Assembly: GCA_052387255.1 (NCBI GenBank) | Contig: JBQTJI010000035.1 | Location: 32,282 to 96,281, forward strand | DNA: 64,000 nt | Direction: 5' to 3' | Origin: JBBQXK01 sp052387255 | Lineage (GTDB): Bacteria > Pseudomonadota > Alphaproteobacteria > Rhodobacterales > Rhodobacteraceae | Shown: positions 25,273-34,350 of the stretch, in pieces | Numbering within the stretch: the first letter of the stretch is position 1 | Layout of the letters: each line of letters begins with the position of its first letter | The notes under the pieces: model-generated | What the model was told of the DNA's origin: nothing | The model's database searches: none | Seen by the model: the letters and a program-made list of their open reading frames with translations, nothing else | Position numbers and translations under genes: made by a program

Positions 25273-28200
25273 CAGAACGACTTCGGGCAAGAGAACTTGG
25301 TCAGCGCGGCCAAGGCGAAGGGATTGATGGCCGAGCTTGTCTGAACCTCGAAGATCGCAAGGCGTCCCCCGACATTGAAGATCACCCGCTTCTTGGCGGT
25401 CACGTCGGTGTTCTTCATCGAGGCCGAATCCAGAAGCCGGAACCAGCCCCAGGGCCCGTCGCGCCGGATCGAGTTCTCGACTGCCGGGTCGGGCGGGTCG
25501 AATGTGATCCGCCCGAAACCGGCGGCACCGGGCCAGATGACGCCGGTCGGGGCGGGCTGGCCGTCCGACTTGCTGAGCTTGACCACGGAACCGTCGATGT
25601 CCAGGGTCACGCTGTCGGCGCGGTCGTCCAGGGCCTGCGGCGTGACCGAGAACTGCACCTGCGGGGCAGGCCCCGTCGGAAAGAAGGCCGACCGAATTTC
25701 CGCCGCGTACATGAACTGTTCCAGCACCGCCGGCGAGATGCCCAGATCGACATCGTTCAGCTTCTTGAAGCTCCAGGGCTTGGTCGAGGTATCGACATTC
25801 TTGGCCAGATGTTCATTGAAGAAGGCGTCAAGCAGCCCGCCCGGCGCGAACATCTTGGTGAAGTCGGCGATGCCCATCTCTTCCTTGGCGCGCCGGTTGA
25901 AAGGATAGCGCCCCTCCAGCGACTGGGCGCAGATCGGCTGGATCTGGCTTTGCCATGTCGCGTTGATCGACGAACGGGTGCCGTCCGCCGTGATCCCCGC
26001 CGCCCCCGCCGAAATCTGGGCGGCCCACCTCTGGATCGCCTCGGGCAGGCTGCGCGTCATCAGCGACAGCTGGAACAGGGGCGATTCCTCGGGGTCCTGG
26101 GGGGCACCGGTGACGCCGCCGGCAAAGCCGATCTTGGCCAGTTCCCGGTACACGTCGGTCAGCACCACCAGCAGATCGTCAAGCTGCGAAGGCTGGTTTT
26201 CCGGTCGGTCAACCAGCTCGTGCAACCAGGCGAACCGCTCTTCGACGACCTGGCCGGGCACCTTCGCGGTTTCGCCGTCGCCCTCGGCCGCAGCCTGCAT
26301 CTCGTTGAGGAATGCCTGCGCCTGCAGGCTGAGCGCCGAGCGCAGTTCCAGCCTGGCCACCGCCTGGGCCCCCTCGGCCACACCGTCGGGAACGACGGAG
26401 CGGTTTTCGGTCAGCCTGGATTCTTCACTGATTGCGGTCAGCAGGTTGGCGATGGGCGACGTGGGACCGGACAGGATGTTGGTCACGTCCGCCGCGTGGC
26501 TGGCCGATTCCAGCGGGATGATGTCGATGTCGCCCAGGATCGCCTCGTACCGCGCGATGAAGTCGTTGTAATACAGGTCCAGCACGTCACGGCTCATCGC
26601 CAGCAGGGCCACTTGGGACTGGTCGGCGATGCTGTTCGGTCCCAGGACCCAGCTTTCGTTTTGCAGGCGGGTGACGACCTCCAAGGCTTCGCCCAGGAAG
26701 ACCTCGTTGAAGCCTGCATAGGTGAAGATGCCCTCGATCCCGTCGTTCAGGGGCTTGCCCGACGACCGGACGAAGACGCGGCTGACCGCCGGGCCGCCCA
26801 CCTCGGTCACGCGCCATTGCGGCAGGGCCAGCGCCTTGGGGCTGTTGACAATGCCGTTGTAGATGCGCTGCGCCATCGGCAGTTCGGTCAGGATCGTCTG
26901 GGCCTGTTCCACCAGCGGGCCGTTGAGGGCGACCGACTGCATCGGCTGCGACAGCATCGCCTCGAGGTGCAGCGTCAGTTCGGCGCGCACCTGGTCGTTG
27001 GCGGGGCCGGGGAAGGACACGGCCCAGTCGAGAGCCATCCATTCGCGCACAAGGTCGGCATTGAGCGGCCCCTGCTGGCCCAGCATCAGATAGACCTTCA
27101 GCGCCTCGTACAGAAGTTCCGGCTGGTTCATCGTGCTTTGCATCTGGTTCTCCAGGCGCAGCAGCAGTCGCGGCAGAAGGTGCTGGTTCAGCCCCGCGCG
27201 ATAGGCCTGCGCGGCCGAGGACCCCATGCTGTCGCCCTGGTAGAGGCCCCAGCCCAACGATCCGGGGTCGGGCACCTCGCCCGCCAGCGGGTTTGCGGGC
27301 AGGGCGCGCAGGATGTTCAGGGCAGGCAGGGTCGACACGATGTCGCTGTCGCCGATGGGGTTCGAGGGAATCTGCGCCGCCGCCGCCTGATAGGCGGCCA
27401 GCCCTTCGGACGCCTGCGCCATCATCGCCTGGTTGCCCAGATAGCTGCGCACCCACAGCGTCCCAGCCCCGCCCGCGATCAGCACCGAGGCCGCGATGGC
27501 TGCGCGCCGGGTCCAGCGATAGCGGCGTTCGACCTTGTCGTCGGCGGACACCAGGCCCGCCTCCTTGAAGATCACCTGATCGAACAGGCGCGTCAGGAAG
27601 TACGACCGGCCCGTGCCCTTGCCGGTGCCGATGGCCTGCCGCCCGATGCCGAAGGTGCGCGCCATGCCCATCATCAGCCGGTCGATGGGGGTGCCTTCCT
27701 GCGTGCCGGACGCAAAGTAGACGCCGCGCAGCAGGTGGCGCTGCTCGAACTTGTTGTCCAGGAACACCTCGGTCAGGAAATCGCGCGCGACCTGGCGCAC
27801 GCTTGCCACCTGCCCCGGAAAACCGGCGATCAGGCTGCGGCGCTGGTGGTCGGTCTCTTGCTGCATCCGTTCCAGCGACTGCGCGTTCAACTGCGTCAGG
27901 AGCGCCGAAAACTCGTCATCGAAGGCGGCAATCGGCGACACGTTGGCCTTGGGTTTCTCCAGCGGCAGGGTAAAGCCCCAGACCTGTTCGCGCGCCTCTT
28001 TGCCCAGGTTGTCGAAGAACTCGGCAAAGCCCGCGATCAGGTCGGCCTTGGTGAACATCACATAGACCGGAAACCGCACGCCCAGCTTTTCGCGCAGTTC
28101 GTGCAGGCGCTTGCGGATCGACCGGGCGTGACCGGCCTGGGTGACCTCGTCGGTCAAGGACAGGTCGGACAGGCTGATGGCGATGATCGCGCCGTTGATC

Positions 28201-28847
28201 GGCTGGCGCTTGCGGTGTTTCTTCAGCAGGGCCAGGAACCCGAGCCAGCCCTTGTTGTCGGCCTCGGCATCGCTTTCCTGCGTGGTGTAGCGACCCGCCG
28301 TGTCGATCATCACGGCGTTGTCGGTGAACCACCAGTCGCAGTTGCGCGTGCCGCCGACGCCGCCGATGCTGGCCGAGCCGAACTCTTCGACCAGCGGGAA
28401 CTTGAGGCCCGAGTTGATGATGGCCGTCGTCTTGCCCGCGCCGGGCGGCCCGATCATGATGTACCAGGGCAGTTCGTACAGCGAACGCGCGCCCATCTTG
28501 GACTTGCGCAACTGCGTCAGCGCGGTGCGCAGCTTGGCCTTCATCTCGTCGGCTTCGGACTGCAGCGCGTCGGGCTCGGGGTCGTCTTCGACCGTGTCCA
28601 CGATGTCGCGCGCCAGCCGGCGGTTGCGGCGCCAGCGGAAAAACCGGATGAGGGCATAGACGAACAGCGTCAAACCGAAGATCACCGCAATCGCGGTGAT
28701 CCGCGATTCCAGCGTGTCGAAGGGCCGCCAATCGCCCCAGGCGACAAGGTTGCCAAAGTACCACATCAGCACCGACAACGCGATGGCGATGAACACCATC
28801 AGGCCGAACGTCGTCCTCAAGAGTGGCCAGATATATCGCCGGATCAT
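25272..28847 (-). CDS. tssM: T6SS membrane complex protein TssM (IcmF)
   Basis: A 1191-residue inner-membrane protein spanning into the periplasm. Two N-terminal helices (about 9-31 and 48-70) flank a short loop. The cytoplasmic NTPase-like domain has an intact Walker A, GPPGAGKTT at about 133-141. A third helix lies at about 445-465. The long periplasmic part carries the IcmF-related and C-terminal VasK-type domains. TssM normally pairs with TssL and TssJ; no TssJ gene is seen in this window. It follows tssL after one base and is coupled to tagF. Confidence 0.95.
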   Translation of the reverse strand: MIRRYIWPLLRTTFGLMVFIAIALSVLMWYFGNLVAWGDWRPFDTLESRITAIAVIFGLTLFVYALIRFFRWRRNRRLARDIVDTVEDDPEPDALQSEADEMKAKLRTALTQLRKSKMGARSLYELPWYIMIGPPGAGKTTAIINSGLKFPLVEEFGSASIGGVGGTRNCDWWFTDNAVMIDTAGRYTTQESDAEADNKGWLGFLALLKKHRKRQPINGAIIAISLSDLSLTDEVTQAGHARSIRKRLHELREKLGVRFPVYVMFTKADLIAGFAEFFDNLGKEAREQVWGFTLPLEKPKANVSPIAAFDDEFSALLTQLNAQSLERMQQETDHQRRSLIAGFPGQVASVRQVARDFLTEVFLDNKFEQRHLLRGVYFASGTQEGTPIDRLMMGMARTFGIGRQAIGTGKGTGRSYFLTRLFDQVIFKEAGLVSADDKVERRYRWTRRAAIAASVLIAGGAGTLWVRSYLGNQAMMAQASEGLAAYQAAAAQIPSNPIGDSDIVSTLPALNILRALPANPLAGEVPDPGSLGWGLYQGDSMGSSAAQAYRAGLNQHLLPRLLLRLENQMQSTMNQPELLYEALKVYLMLGQQGPLNADLVREWMALDWAVSFPGPANDQVRAELTLHLEAMLSQPMQSVALNGPLVEQAQTILTELPMAQRIYNGIVNSPKALALPQWRVTEVGGPAVSRVFVRSSGKPLNDGIEGIFTYAGFNEVFLGEALEVVTRLQNESWVLGPNSIADQSQVALLAMSRDVLDLYYNDFIARYEAILGDIDIIPLESASHAADVTNILSGPTSPIANLLTAISEESRLTENRSVVPDGVAEGAQAVARLELRSALSLQAQAFLNEMQAAAEGDGETAKVPGQVVEERFAWLHELVDRPENQPSQLDDLLVVLTDVYRELAKIGFAGGVTGAPQDPEESPLFQLSLMTRSLPEAIQRWAAQISAGAAGITADGTRSSINATWQSQIQPICAQSLEGRYPFNRRAKEEMGIADFTKMFAPGGLLDAFFNEHLAKNVDTSTKPWSFKKLNDVDLGISPAVLEQFMYAAEIRSAFFPTGPAPQVQFSVTPQALDDRADSVTLDIDGSVVKLSKSDGQPAPTGVIWPGAAGFGRITFDPPDPAVENSIRRDGPWGWFRLLDSASMKNTDVTAKKRVIFNVGGRLAIFEVQTSSAINPFALAALTKFSCPKSF

Positions 28848-28848
28848 G

Positions 28849-30291
28849 TCAGCTCTCCTCTTTCAAAAGGATGATCTCGATCCGCCGGTTCTCGGCCCGG
28901 CCCTCGCGTGAGTTGTTGAAGGCGCGGCCTTCCTCGGTCTTCTCGTCGCCAAGCTGCTGGGTTTCGGCGCGGCCCTCTGCCGTCAGGCGGGCAGAATCAA
29001 GATGATTGGCCATGCTTTTCATCACCGACTCGGCGCGCGCCAGCGACAGGTGCTGGTTCGACGGAAAGCGGGCGGTCTTGATCGGCTGGTTGTCGGAATG
29101 GCCCACGATCACGATCTTGCCGGGCCGGTCGGCGAGGGCCTTGGCCAGCCGCTCGATCCGCGCGTCGTATCCATCGGCAAGCTTGTCGGACCCCGACCCG
29201 AACATGCCTTCGCCCCGGACCCGGATGGTCAGTTTCGTGGCATCCTCGAACACCTTCACAAGGCCGTCGTCGATCTCGGGCTTGAGGAAGCCCGACACCA
29301 CCTCTTGCTGGCTCGGCCCGGCCTCGGGCGGCGGGGGCGGCGGCGGCGGCGGGGGCGGGGCCGGACGGCTCAGCACCGCCGGAACGCCGGGATCGACCGC
29401 CGCCATGGTCCCCAGCAGGCGGTCGCTGGTGCCGCCCAGGACATAGCTGAGCCCGCCGTACATCATCGCCAGAACCGCCACGATCACCGCCACCGCGATG
29501 TAGACGGGCCGCCAGGCCGACAGCGCCTTGTGCGGGCGGTCGACACCGCGCCAGCGGGGGGACAGGTCCTGTTCCACCGGCCCGCGCTGTGCGCGGATGA
29601 TGCGCGCCAGCCCCTCGCGGATGCGCAGGTGCTTGTCGACGCCGCCCTGTTCCACGCGCAACCGCCCGTCGAACCCCAAGGACAGGCACATGTACATGAA
29701 TTCCAAGAGCTCGATGTTGTTCGGCGGGTCCTTTTCCAGCCGCGCCAGCACGTCATAGAACCGGTCGCCGCCCACGGTTTCCTTGTGGAAGGTGCCGACC
29801 ATCGACTGCATCGCCCAGTTCGACTGTTCGCCCCAGGGGGTGTTCAGCACGACGTCGTCGATGGTGGCGCAGATCGAATAGCGCGCGACCTTCACCTGCT
29901 GGGGGTCGATTCCGGCGGCGATGGCGCGGGATTCAAAGGCCCGCACCTCGGCCACCACGTTGCGGCGCAGCGTGTCGGGTTCCATGTGCTGCGCGCGGTT
30001 GCGGATGCGGCTGATCAGGGCGAACAGGGTGGCGGCCGCCGCGTTCAGCCGGTTCATCCCGGTCATCGCCAACTGGATCGGGGATTCGCCCGACTTGCCC
30101 TCGGCCTGCGGGGCGGCGACGGGGGTGGGCGCTTGCGGCACGCCATAGCCGTGCGCGGGTTGCTGGGCGGCAGGTTGCGAATAGGCGGGAACCCCGGCGG
30201 GGGCGGACGGGGCAACCGGGCGGCGACCACCCGGATTGGGGCGGATCACGGTGCGTTCGGAATCATCCGGTTCGGCAAATGGATCGTTCAT
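28849..30291 (-). CDS. tssL: T6SS membrane complex protein TssL (DotU) with OmpA domain
   Basis: A 480-residue protein of the extended TssL type. A disordered Pro-rich N terminus (about 1-70) is followed by the cytoplasmic DotU domain (about 72-245) and one membrane helix (about 256-282). A short Pro-run linker and a periplasmic OmpA/MotB domain (about 335-480) end the protein. In the last, VIVGHSDNQPI and SNQHLSLARAESV are the peptidoglycan-binding blocks, and ENRRIEIILL the C-terminal Arg motif. It can therefore anchor the apparatus to peptidoglycan itself. It lies between tssK and tssM. Confidence 0.95.
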   Translation of the reverse strand: MNDPFAEPDDSERTVIRPNPGGRRPVAPSAPAGVPAYSQPAAQQPAHGYGVPQAPTPVAAPQAEGKSGESPIQLAMTGMNRLNAAAATLFALISRIRNRAQHMEPDTLRRNVVAEVRAFESRAIAAGIDPQQVKVARYSICATIDDVVLNTPWGEQSNWAMQSMVGTFHKETVGGDRFYDVLARLEKDPPNNIELLEFMYMCLSLGFDGRLRVEQGGVDKHLRIREGLARIIRAQRGPVEQDLSPRWRGVDRPHKALSAWRPVYIAVAVIVAVLAMMYGGLSYVLGGTSDRLLGTMAAVDPGVPAVLSRPAPPPPPPPPPPPEAGPSQQEVVSGFLKPEIDDGLVKVFEDATKLTIRVRGEGMFGSGSDKLADGYDARIERLAKALADRPGKIVIVGHSDNQPIKTARFPSNQHLSLARAESVMKSMANHLDSARLTAEGRAETQQLGDEKTEEGRAFNNSREGRAENRRIEIILLKEES

Positions 30292-30319
30292 CGTGCCTCA
30301 CACCTGTCCTTCTGTCCGA

Positions 30320-31660
30320 TCAGCCGACCCGGATGGCCCAAAGCTCCATCGACAGGCCCGGAAACTCGCCCGAGACGTGAACCGCAATGCCGCCGGACGT
30401 GGTCATTTTGCGCCAGTAGGGGCTATCCCGGTCAAGTTCAAAATAGACGACGCCCGCGTGATAGGGAATTTGCCGGGGGGCCACCGGCAGCGCGCGCAGC
30501 GTGATGCCGGGCAGGGCCGAGTTCACCAGTTGCCGGATCTCCTCGACCGGGCCGATCTTGGCCTGGCCGGCGAAGTGGCGGCGGACGTTTTCCGCCGGGA
30601 TGTCGGCCTTGACCGCCAGCACGAAACCGGCGGTGGTGATCAGCTTGCGGTCGGCGATGATGCCGACGTAGATGCCGTACTTGCGCGCCTCGAGTGCGAT
30701 CAGGACCGCGTTCTGTTCCAGCACCGACGACAGGTAGCTGCGCAACAGCCGGATCAGCGGGGCCCAGGTCTGCGTCAGGTTGTCGTGGCGATAGGGCGGA
30801 AACTCGGGCGGCATCTTTTCGGCGGCCATGTAGGTGGCCAGTTCGCCCGCCAGTTCCACGCAATAGCCAAAGGCCTGCGCCGGGTGGACATTCTCGATCG
30901 ACAACATGTGCCGGATCACCGGCAGCGCGCGGTTCACCGTCATCAACAGCAGGAAGTCCTGAATCTCGGCCACGCCCTTGGCCGGGCCCGATTCCGACAG
31001 CCTGCCGCCAAGCGCCTTCATCCGGTGCGACAGCAGCCCCTCAAGCTCGCGCAGGAAGCCCAACAGCGGCGGGGTGGCGCGCACGTCCATGCCGGTGGCC
31101 ATGAACCCCTTGTCCAGCAGCACCTCGCCATCGGAACGGCGTTCGATGATGCGGGCCAGCGGGATGACCAGGCGGTCGGACAGGTCGTCGACCTGCAGCG
31201 CGAACTGCAGGCGCAGCTTGCCGATGCCCAGGATCACGGGCTTGCGCCCCTCGCCCGTGGTATCGGTGACCTCGACCTCGGCCGGGCGGAACCGCGCCGC
31301 CGAATTCTCGGCCCCCGCCGGGTCGATGTCCAAGGCACCCCGGCGGCGGCCCGGCACGGCCAGATAGACGATGCAGTCCTTGACCCCTTCGGGCACCACC
31401 AGCGAGGGCGGATGATCCTCGGCCTCGGGCACGCGGAACACGGTGCCGTCGGGGGTCAGGCCCGATGCCGACTTGATCGCGAACTGCCCGAACTTGAGCA
31501 CTTCCTCGTTGATCTCAAGCTCGGTCACACCCCAGGCATACGGCGACATCCGGCGGGCAAGTCCGGTGACCAGCGCCTCGGTATAGCGGTCGGCCTGCTG
31601 AAAATGGTGGGGCTGCAGGAACAGGCCCTCGGTCCAGAGCACCTTGCTATCCCAGGACAC
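30320..31660 (-). CDS. tssK: T6SS baseplate protein TssK
   Basis: A 446-residue TssK with the family start MSWDSKVLWTEGLFLQPHHFQQ. TssK forms trimers that link the baseplate wedge to the TssL/TssM membrane complex. The start is GTG at 31660, with GGAGAA four bases upstream, which is a good site and matches the conserved N terminus. LTTAGFVLAVKADIPAENVR in the C-terminal half is also typical. It lies 28 bases before tssL and 87 bases after tagH on the same strand, so all three are likely co-transcribed. Confidence 0.95.
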   Translation of the reverse strand: MSWDSKVLWTEGLFLQPHHFQQADRYTEALVTGLARRMSPYAWGVTELEINEEVLKFGQFAIKSASGLTPDGTVFRVPEAEDHPPSLVVPEGVKDCIVYLAVPGRRRGALDIDPAGAENSAARFRPAEVEVTDTTGEGRKPVILGIGKLRLQFALQVDDLSDRLVIPLARIIERRSDGEVLLDKGFMATGMDVRATPPLLGFLRELEGLLSHRMKALGGRLSESGPAKGVAEIQDFLLLMTVNRALPVIRHMLSIENVHPAQAFGYCVELAGELATYMAAEKMPPEFPPYRHDNLTQTWAPLIRLLRSYLSSVLEQNAVLIALEARKYGIYVGIIADRKLITTAGFVLAVKADIPAENVRRHFAGQAKIGPVEEIRQLVNSALPGITLRALPVAPRQIPYHAGVVYFELDRDSPYWRKMTTSGGIAVHVSGEFPGLSMELWAIRVG

Positions 31661-31747
31661 CCAGTTCTCCTTCCATCCGGCGCAGTCGCGGTCTGCGGCC
31701 TGTCGGCCTGCATCCGGGCGTCAACCTAGCCAAGCGCCCGCTGCCTG

Positions 31748-33418
31748 TCATTTGCTTCTTTTCCGCTCCTGCTTCAGCTTTTCAAGCTGATCCTGGTAGG
31801 CGCGCGAAAACGCCTTGGCGAAGAAGTCGTGAAAATCGTTCTGCGCCTTGTCGGCCAGGTCGGCATAGGACCGTTCGTATTCGTCCCAGAGCTTGGCCTT
31901 GCGGTTCGACATCATCCCCGACAGGCCGCCGCCGCTGCCCGCCTTTTCCTCCATCGCCTTGGGGTCCAGCCGACCCAGCAGTTCGCGGATCGCGGCCTGG
32001 ATGCCGGTGACCATCGCCATCTCGTGCGCCTGGATGTCGTCCAGCGCCTCGCGCACCGCTGCGCTGGCGTCCATGTAGCCCTTGGCCTTGGGCCGCAGGA
32101 TCATCTCGACCGCGTGGTCGGGCGACAGCGCGAACTTCAGCGGGTTGTTGCCGCCCGCGCTGATCTGGGTGCGCTCGACGCGGAACTCCGACTTGATCTC
32201 GGCCCGCGTCATCAGCACGGCGCGCAAGCCCTCGATCATGGTCTTCACCACGCCGCCCAGACGCTCCATCGTCGCGGCCAAGTCGGCGTCGGGAATGTGC
32301 ACATCCTCGGCCCCGGCACCCCGGAAGAAGGCGCGGCCGGCATCGACGCGCTCGGACCCTGCGGCGGCGGCGGCGGCGCGCGGCGGCGGGGCCGGGGCGA
32401 CGGCGGGCTGCGGACGGGGGGCGACCGCAGCCGGGGGCGGCGGGGCCGACTGGGGTGTCCGGGCCGGTGGCGGCGGTGGCACGACCGAGGATCGCGCGTT
32501 CGGCACGGGTGCGGCAAAGGGCGACTCGCCTTCGGCCTGCACGGCGTCGGGGGCGGCGCGGGCCCTGGGCGGCTTCGGCACGATGGATTGCCCCGGCATC
32601 AGCCCCTCGAAGGCATCGGGGGGCAGGTCGGGCACCGCGCGGGGCTGGCGCGACGGCGGGGGCGGCACGACCGAGGCACCCGCAGCGAACGGATCGCGCG
32701 GCTGACCCGCCTTGGGCGCGGGGCTGAGCAGGTCGTCGTCCCAGTCGTCGGGGATCACGCCCGCCTTGCGCGCCCCCAGCGAGAACCCGTCCGAGACCGA
32801 GGGCGAATGATGCCGCGCCGAGGCCCCCACGAAATCGTCGATGGGATCGGGAATGCGGCCCAGGATCGGGTCATCCTCGCCCGCCATCGCAGGCAGGCCC
32901 AGTTCGTCGATGGGGTCCTCGCGCACCACGCCCGAGGGGCCCTGCAAGGGGGCCGCACCCATCAGGTCGTCCAGGAAATCCGTGCGCTTGGACCCCGCGC
33001 CATCCAGCAGATCCATCAGGTCGGGCGCATCCTCGGCGCGACCATGGCTGACCGGCAGGTCGTCGACGGGGGCGGCCAGGTCGTGCCGGGGGTCGGGGCG
33101 GCCGGACGAAATGGCCACGATCATCTCGTAGCCGCCCAGCGTCAGCACGTCGCCGTCGTTCAGGGGCGTCGGCACCCGGCCCAGCGGCACCTTGCCGTAG
33201 TTCAGGAAGGTGCCGTTCGTGGAAAAGTCGATGACCACGACATTGCCGTTCTGGTCCTCGATGGCGCAGTGGTTCTTCGAGATCAGGCGGTCGGGGTCGG
33301 GCAGGACGATGTCGTTCTCTGCGCCCCGGCCTATCGTCAGCGAAGGCCCGCGCATAACGATGGGCGCGCCGTCGCCCGGGACCGCGCCCGTCGATTGGAA
33401 CCGCAACGTCACAGGCAT
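31748..33418 (-). CDS. tagH: T6SS FHA-domain protein TagH
   Basis: A 556-residue protein. The FHA domain is at about residues 1-105, with LTIGRGAENDIVLPD, RLISKNHCAI and STNGTFLNYG forming the phosphothreonine pocket. A long Pro/Ala/Asp-rich linker (about 120-365) with PPPPPARTP-type stretches follows. The C-terminal domain (about 370-556, AFFRGAGAEDVHIPD onward) is the T6SS-specific FHA C domain. It is the expected PpkA substrate and PppA/TagF target. GGAGG lies upstream of the ATG. It follows the PAAR gene by seven bases. Confidence 0.93.
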   Translation of the reverse strand: MPVTLRFQSTGAVPGDGAPIVMRGPSLTIGRGAENDIVLPDPDRLISKNHCAIEDQNGNVVVIDFSTNGTFLNYGKVPLGRVPTPLNDGDVLTLGGYEMIVAISSGRPDPRHDLAAPVDDLPVSHGRAEDAPDLMDLLDGAGSKRTDFLDDLMGAAPLQGPSGVVREDPIDELGLPAMAGEDDPILGRIPDPIDDFVGASARHHSPSVSDGFSLGARKAGVIPDDWDDDLLSPAPKAGQPRDPFAAGASVVPPPPSRQPRAVPDLPPDAFEGLMPGQSIVPKPPRARAAPDAVQAEGESPFAAPVPNARSSVVPPPPPARTPQSAPPPPAAVAPRPQPAVAPAPPPRAAAAAAGSERVDAGRAFFRGAGAEDVHIPDADLAATMERLGGVVKTMIEGLRAVLMTRAEIKSEFRVERTQISAGGNNPLKFALSPDHAVEMILRPKAKGYMDASAAVREALDDIQAHEMAMVTGIQAAIRELLGRLDPKAMEEKAGSGGGLSGMMSNRKAKLWDEYERSYADLADKAQNDFHDFFAKAFSRAYQDQLEKLKQERKRSK

Positions 33419-33425
33419 TCAGGCA

Positions 33426-33719
33426 TCAGCCTCCGGTAAAGACAGTGAACTGCATGGAGACGATCGGCGTCCCTCCCGCGCAGGGATCGATGCCCATGCG
33501 GGCCGCTGGCAGCTTGCCTATCATAACCGTCGCAGAACCCTTTACAATCGGGTGCGGAGGCGGAGCCACGGCTGTGACGATCAGATCGGTCATCCGGGCG
33601 GCAAACAGCTTGACCACCAGCACCGTCACACAGCAGGGTGGCAGGATCGGTGCCGGGATTCCCAGCGTCAGCGGACAGGAATTCATGTCGGTCAAGCGCG
33701 CCTGCGGAGGTCCGGGCAT
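33426..33719 (-). CDS. PAAR-domain spike tip protein
   Basis: A 97-residue PAAR protein, which forms the sharp cone on the VgrG trimer. The repeated signatures ARLTDMNSCP near the start and VKGSATVMIGKLPAARMGID near the end are diagnostic, with Cys and one His as probable metal ligands. There is no toxin extension, so it is a bare tip. AAAGGA precedes the ATG. It lies between tagH and an unknown gene, two genes downstream of vgrG. Confidence 0.88.
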   Translation of the reverse strand: MPGPPQARLTDMNSCPLTLGIPAPILPPCCVTVLVVKLFAARMTDLIVTAVAPPPHPIVKGSATVMIGKLPAARMGIDPCAGGTPIVSMQFTVFTGG

Positions 33720-33722
33720 GGT

Positions 33723-34343
33723 CTATCCTTTCACTTCGGCCTTGGCGACCTTGCCGCCCGCTTCGACCGTGCCGTTGCCGCCGCGTGCGATGTCGAGGCC
33801 CCGGTCGATCAGGATGTCGAGGTACACCTGCATCCTATCCACGTTCGCGCGCATCGCGATCAAGTTCATCGCCAGCACCGCCGCCGACACCCCGTTCGGC
33901 GGTGCCGGATGCTGGTTCATGTCGCCCGGCCCCAGCGTGCCGTCGGCATAGAGGGCCGCCATCGCGCAATAGGCGGTGTCGTCGTCCATCTCGGCCCCCT
34001 CGAACGCCTGGCGGGCCAGCTGGCGGTTTTCCTGCGTCGGCTTGAACACCCAGCGTTCGGCGCAGGCCAGGGGCGGCGGCACGGGCTTGACATCCGCCCC
34101 CCCGATCAGGTCGCGCGCGGCAAGGCAGGCCCACCACGTCGCCTCACGCGCGGGGATGACCACCGACAGCAGCCGCAGTACGTCGATTTTCGCCGCCTTT
34201 TCCTCTAGTTCCTTCAGCACCGTCGCGACCGGCGCCGAGGCCGGGGCGGCAAGTTTGGTCTGCAGCTTGGTGTTGGCGCTGGCCAGCAGCTTGGCCGCCG
34301 GCTCGGGCGGGATCTTCTTGAGGTTCTCGTATCGGGTGCTCAT
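33723..34343 (-). CDS. Unknown protein between vgrG and PAAR
   Basis: A 206-residue soluble protein with no signal or membrane segment. The first 80 residues are helical and charged; a central WWACLAARDL and an AERWVFKPTQENRQLARQAFEGA block follow, then an Ala-rich helix pair. It lies 7 bases after vgrG and 3 bases before PAAR, where adaptor or chaperone proteins for effector loading usually sit. I believe similar proteins occur in other alphaproteobacterial T6SS loci, but I cannot name a characterised family. A role as loading adaptor is inference from position. Confidence 0.65.
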   Translation of the reverse strand: MSTRYENLKKIPPEPAAKLLASANTKLQTKLAAPASAPVATVLKELEEKAAKIDVLRLLSVVIPAREATWWACLAARDLIGGADVKPVPPPLACAERWVFKPTQENRQLARQAFEGAEMDDDTAYCAMAALYADGTLGPGDMNQHPAPPNGVSAAVLAMNLIAMRANVDRMQVYLDILIDRGLDIARGGNGTVEAGGKVAKAEVKG

Positions 34344-34350
34344 GGCGGCC

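Noticed and set aside
25809..28874. A plus-strand open frame of about 1000 codons opposite tssM
   Set aside because: The composition is that of a mirror of GC-rich codons (Arg/Gln/His/Val-rich) with no motif, and tssM on the other strand has clear domains.
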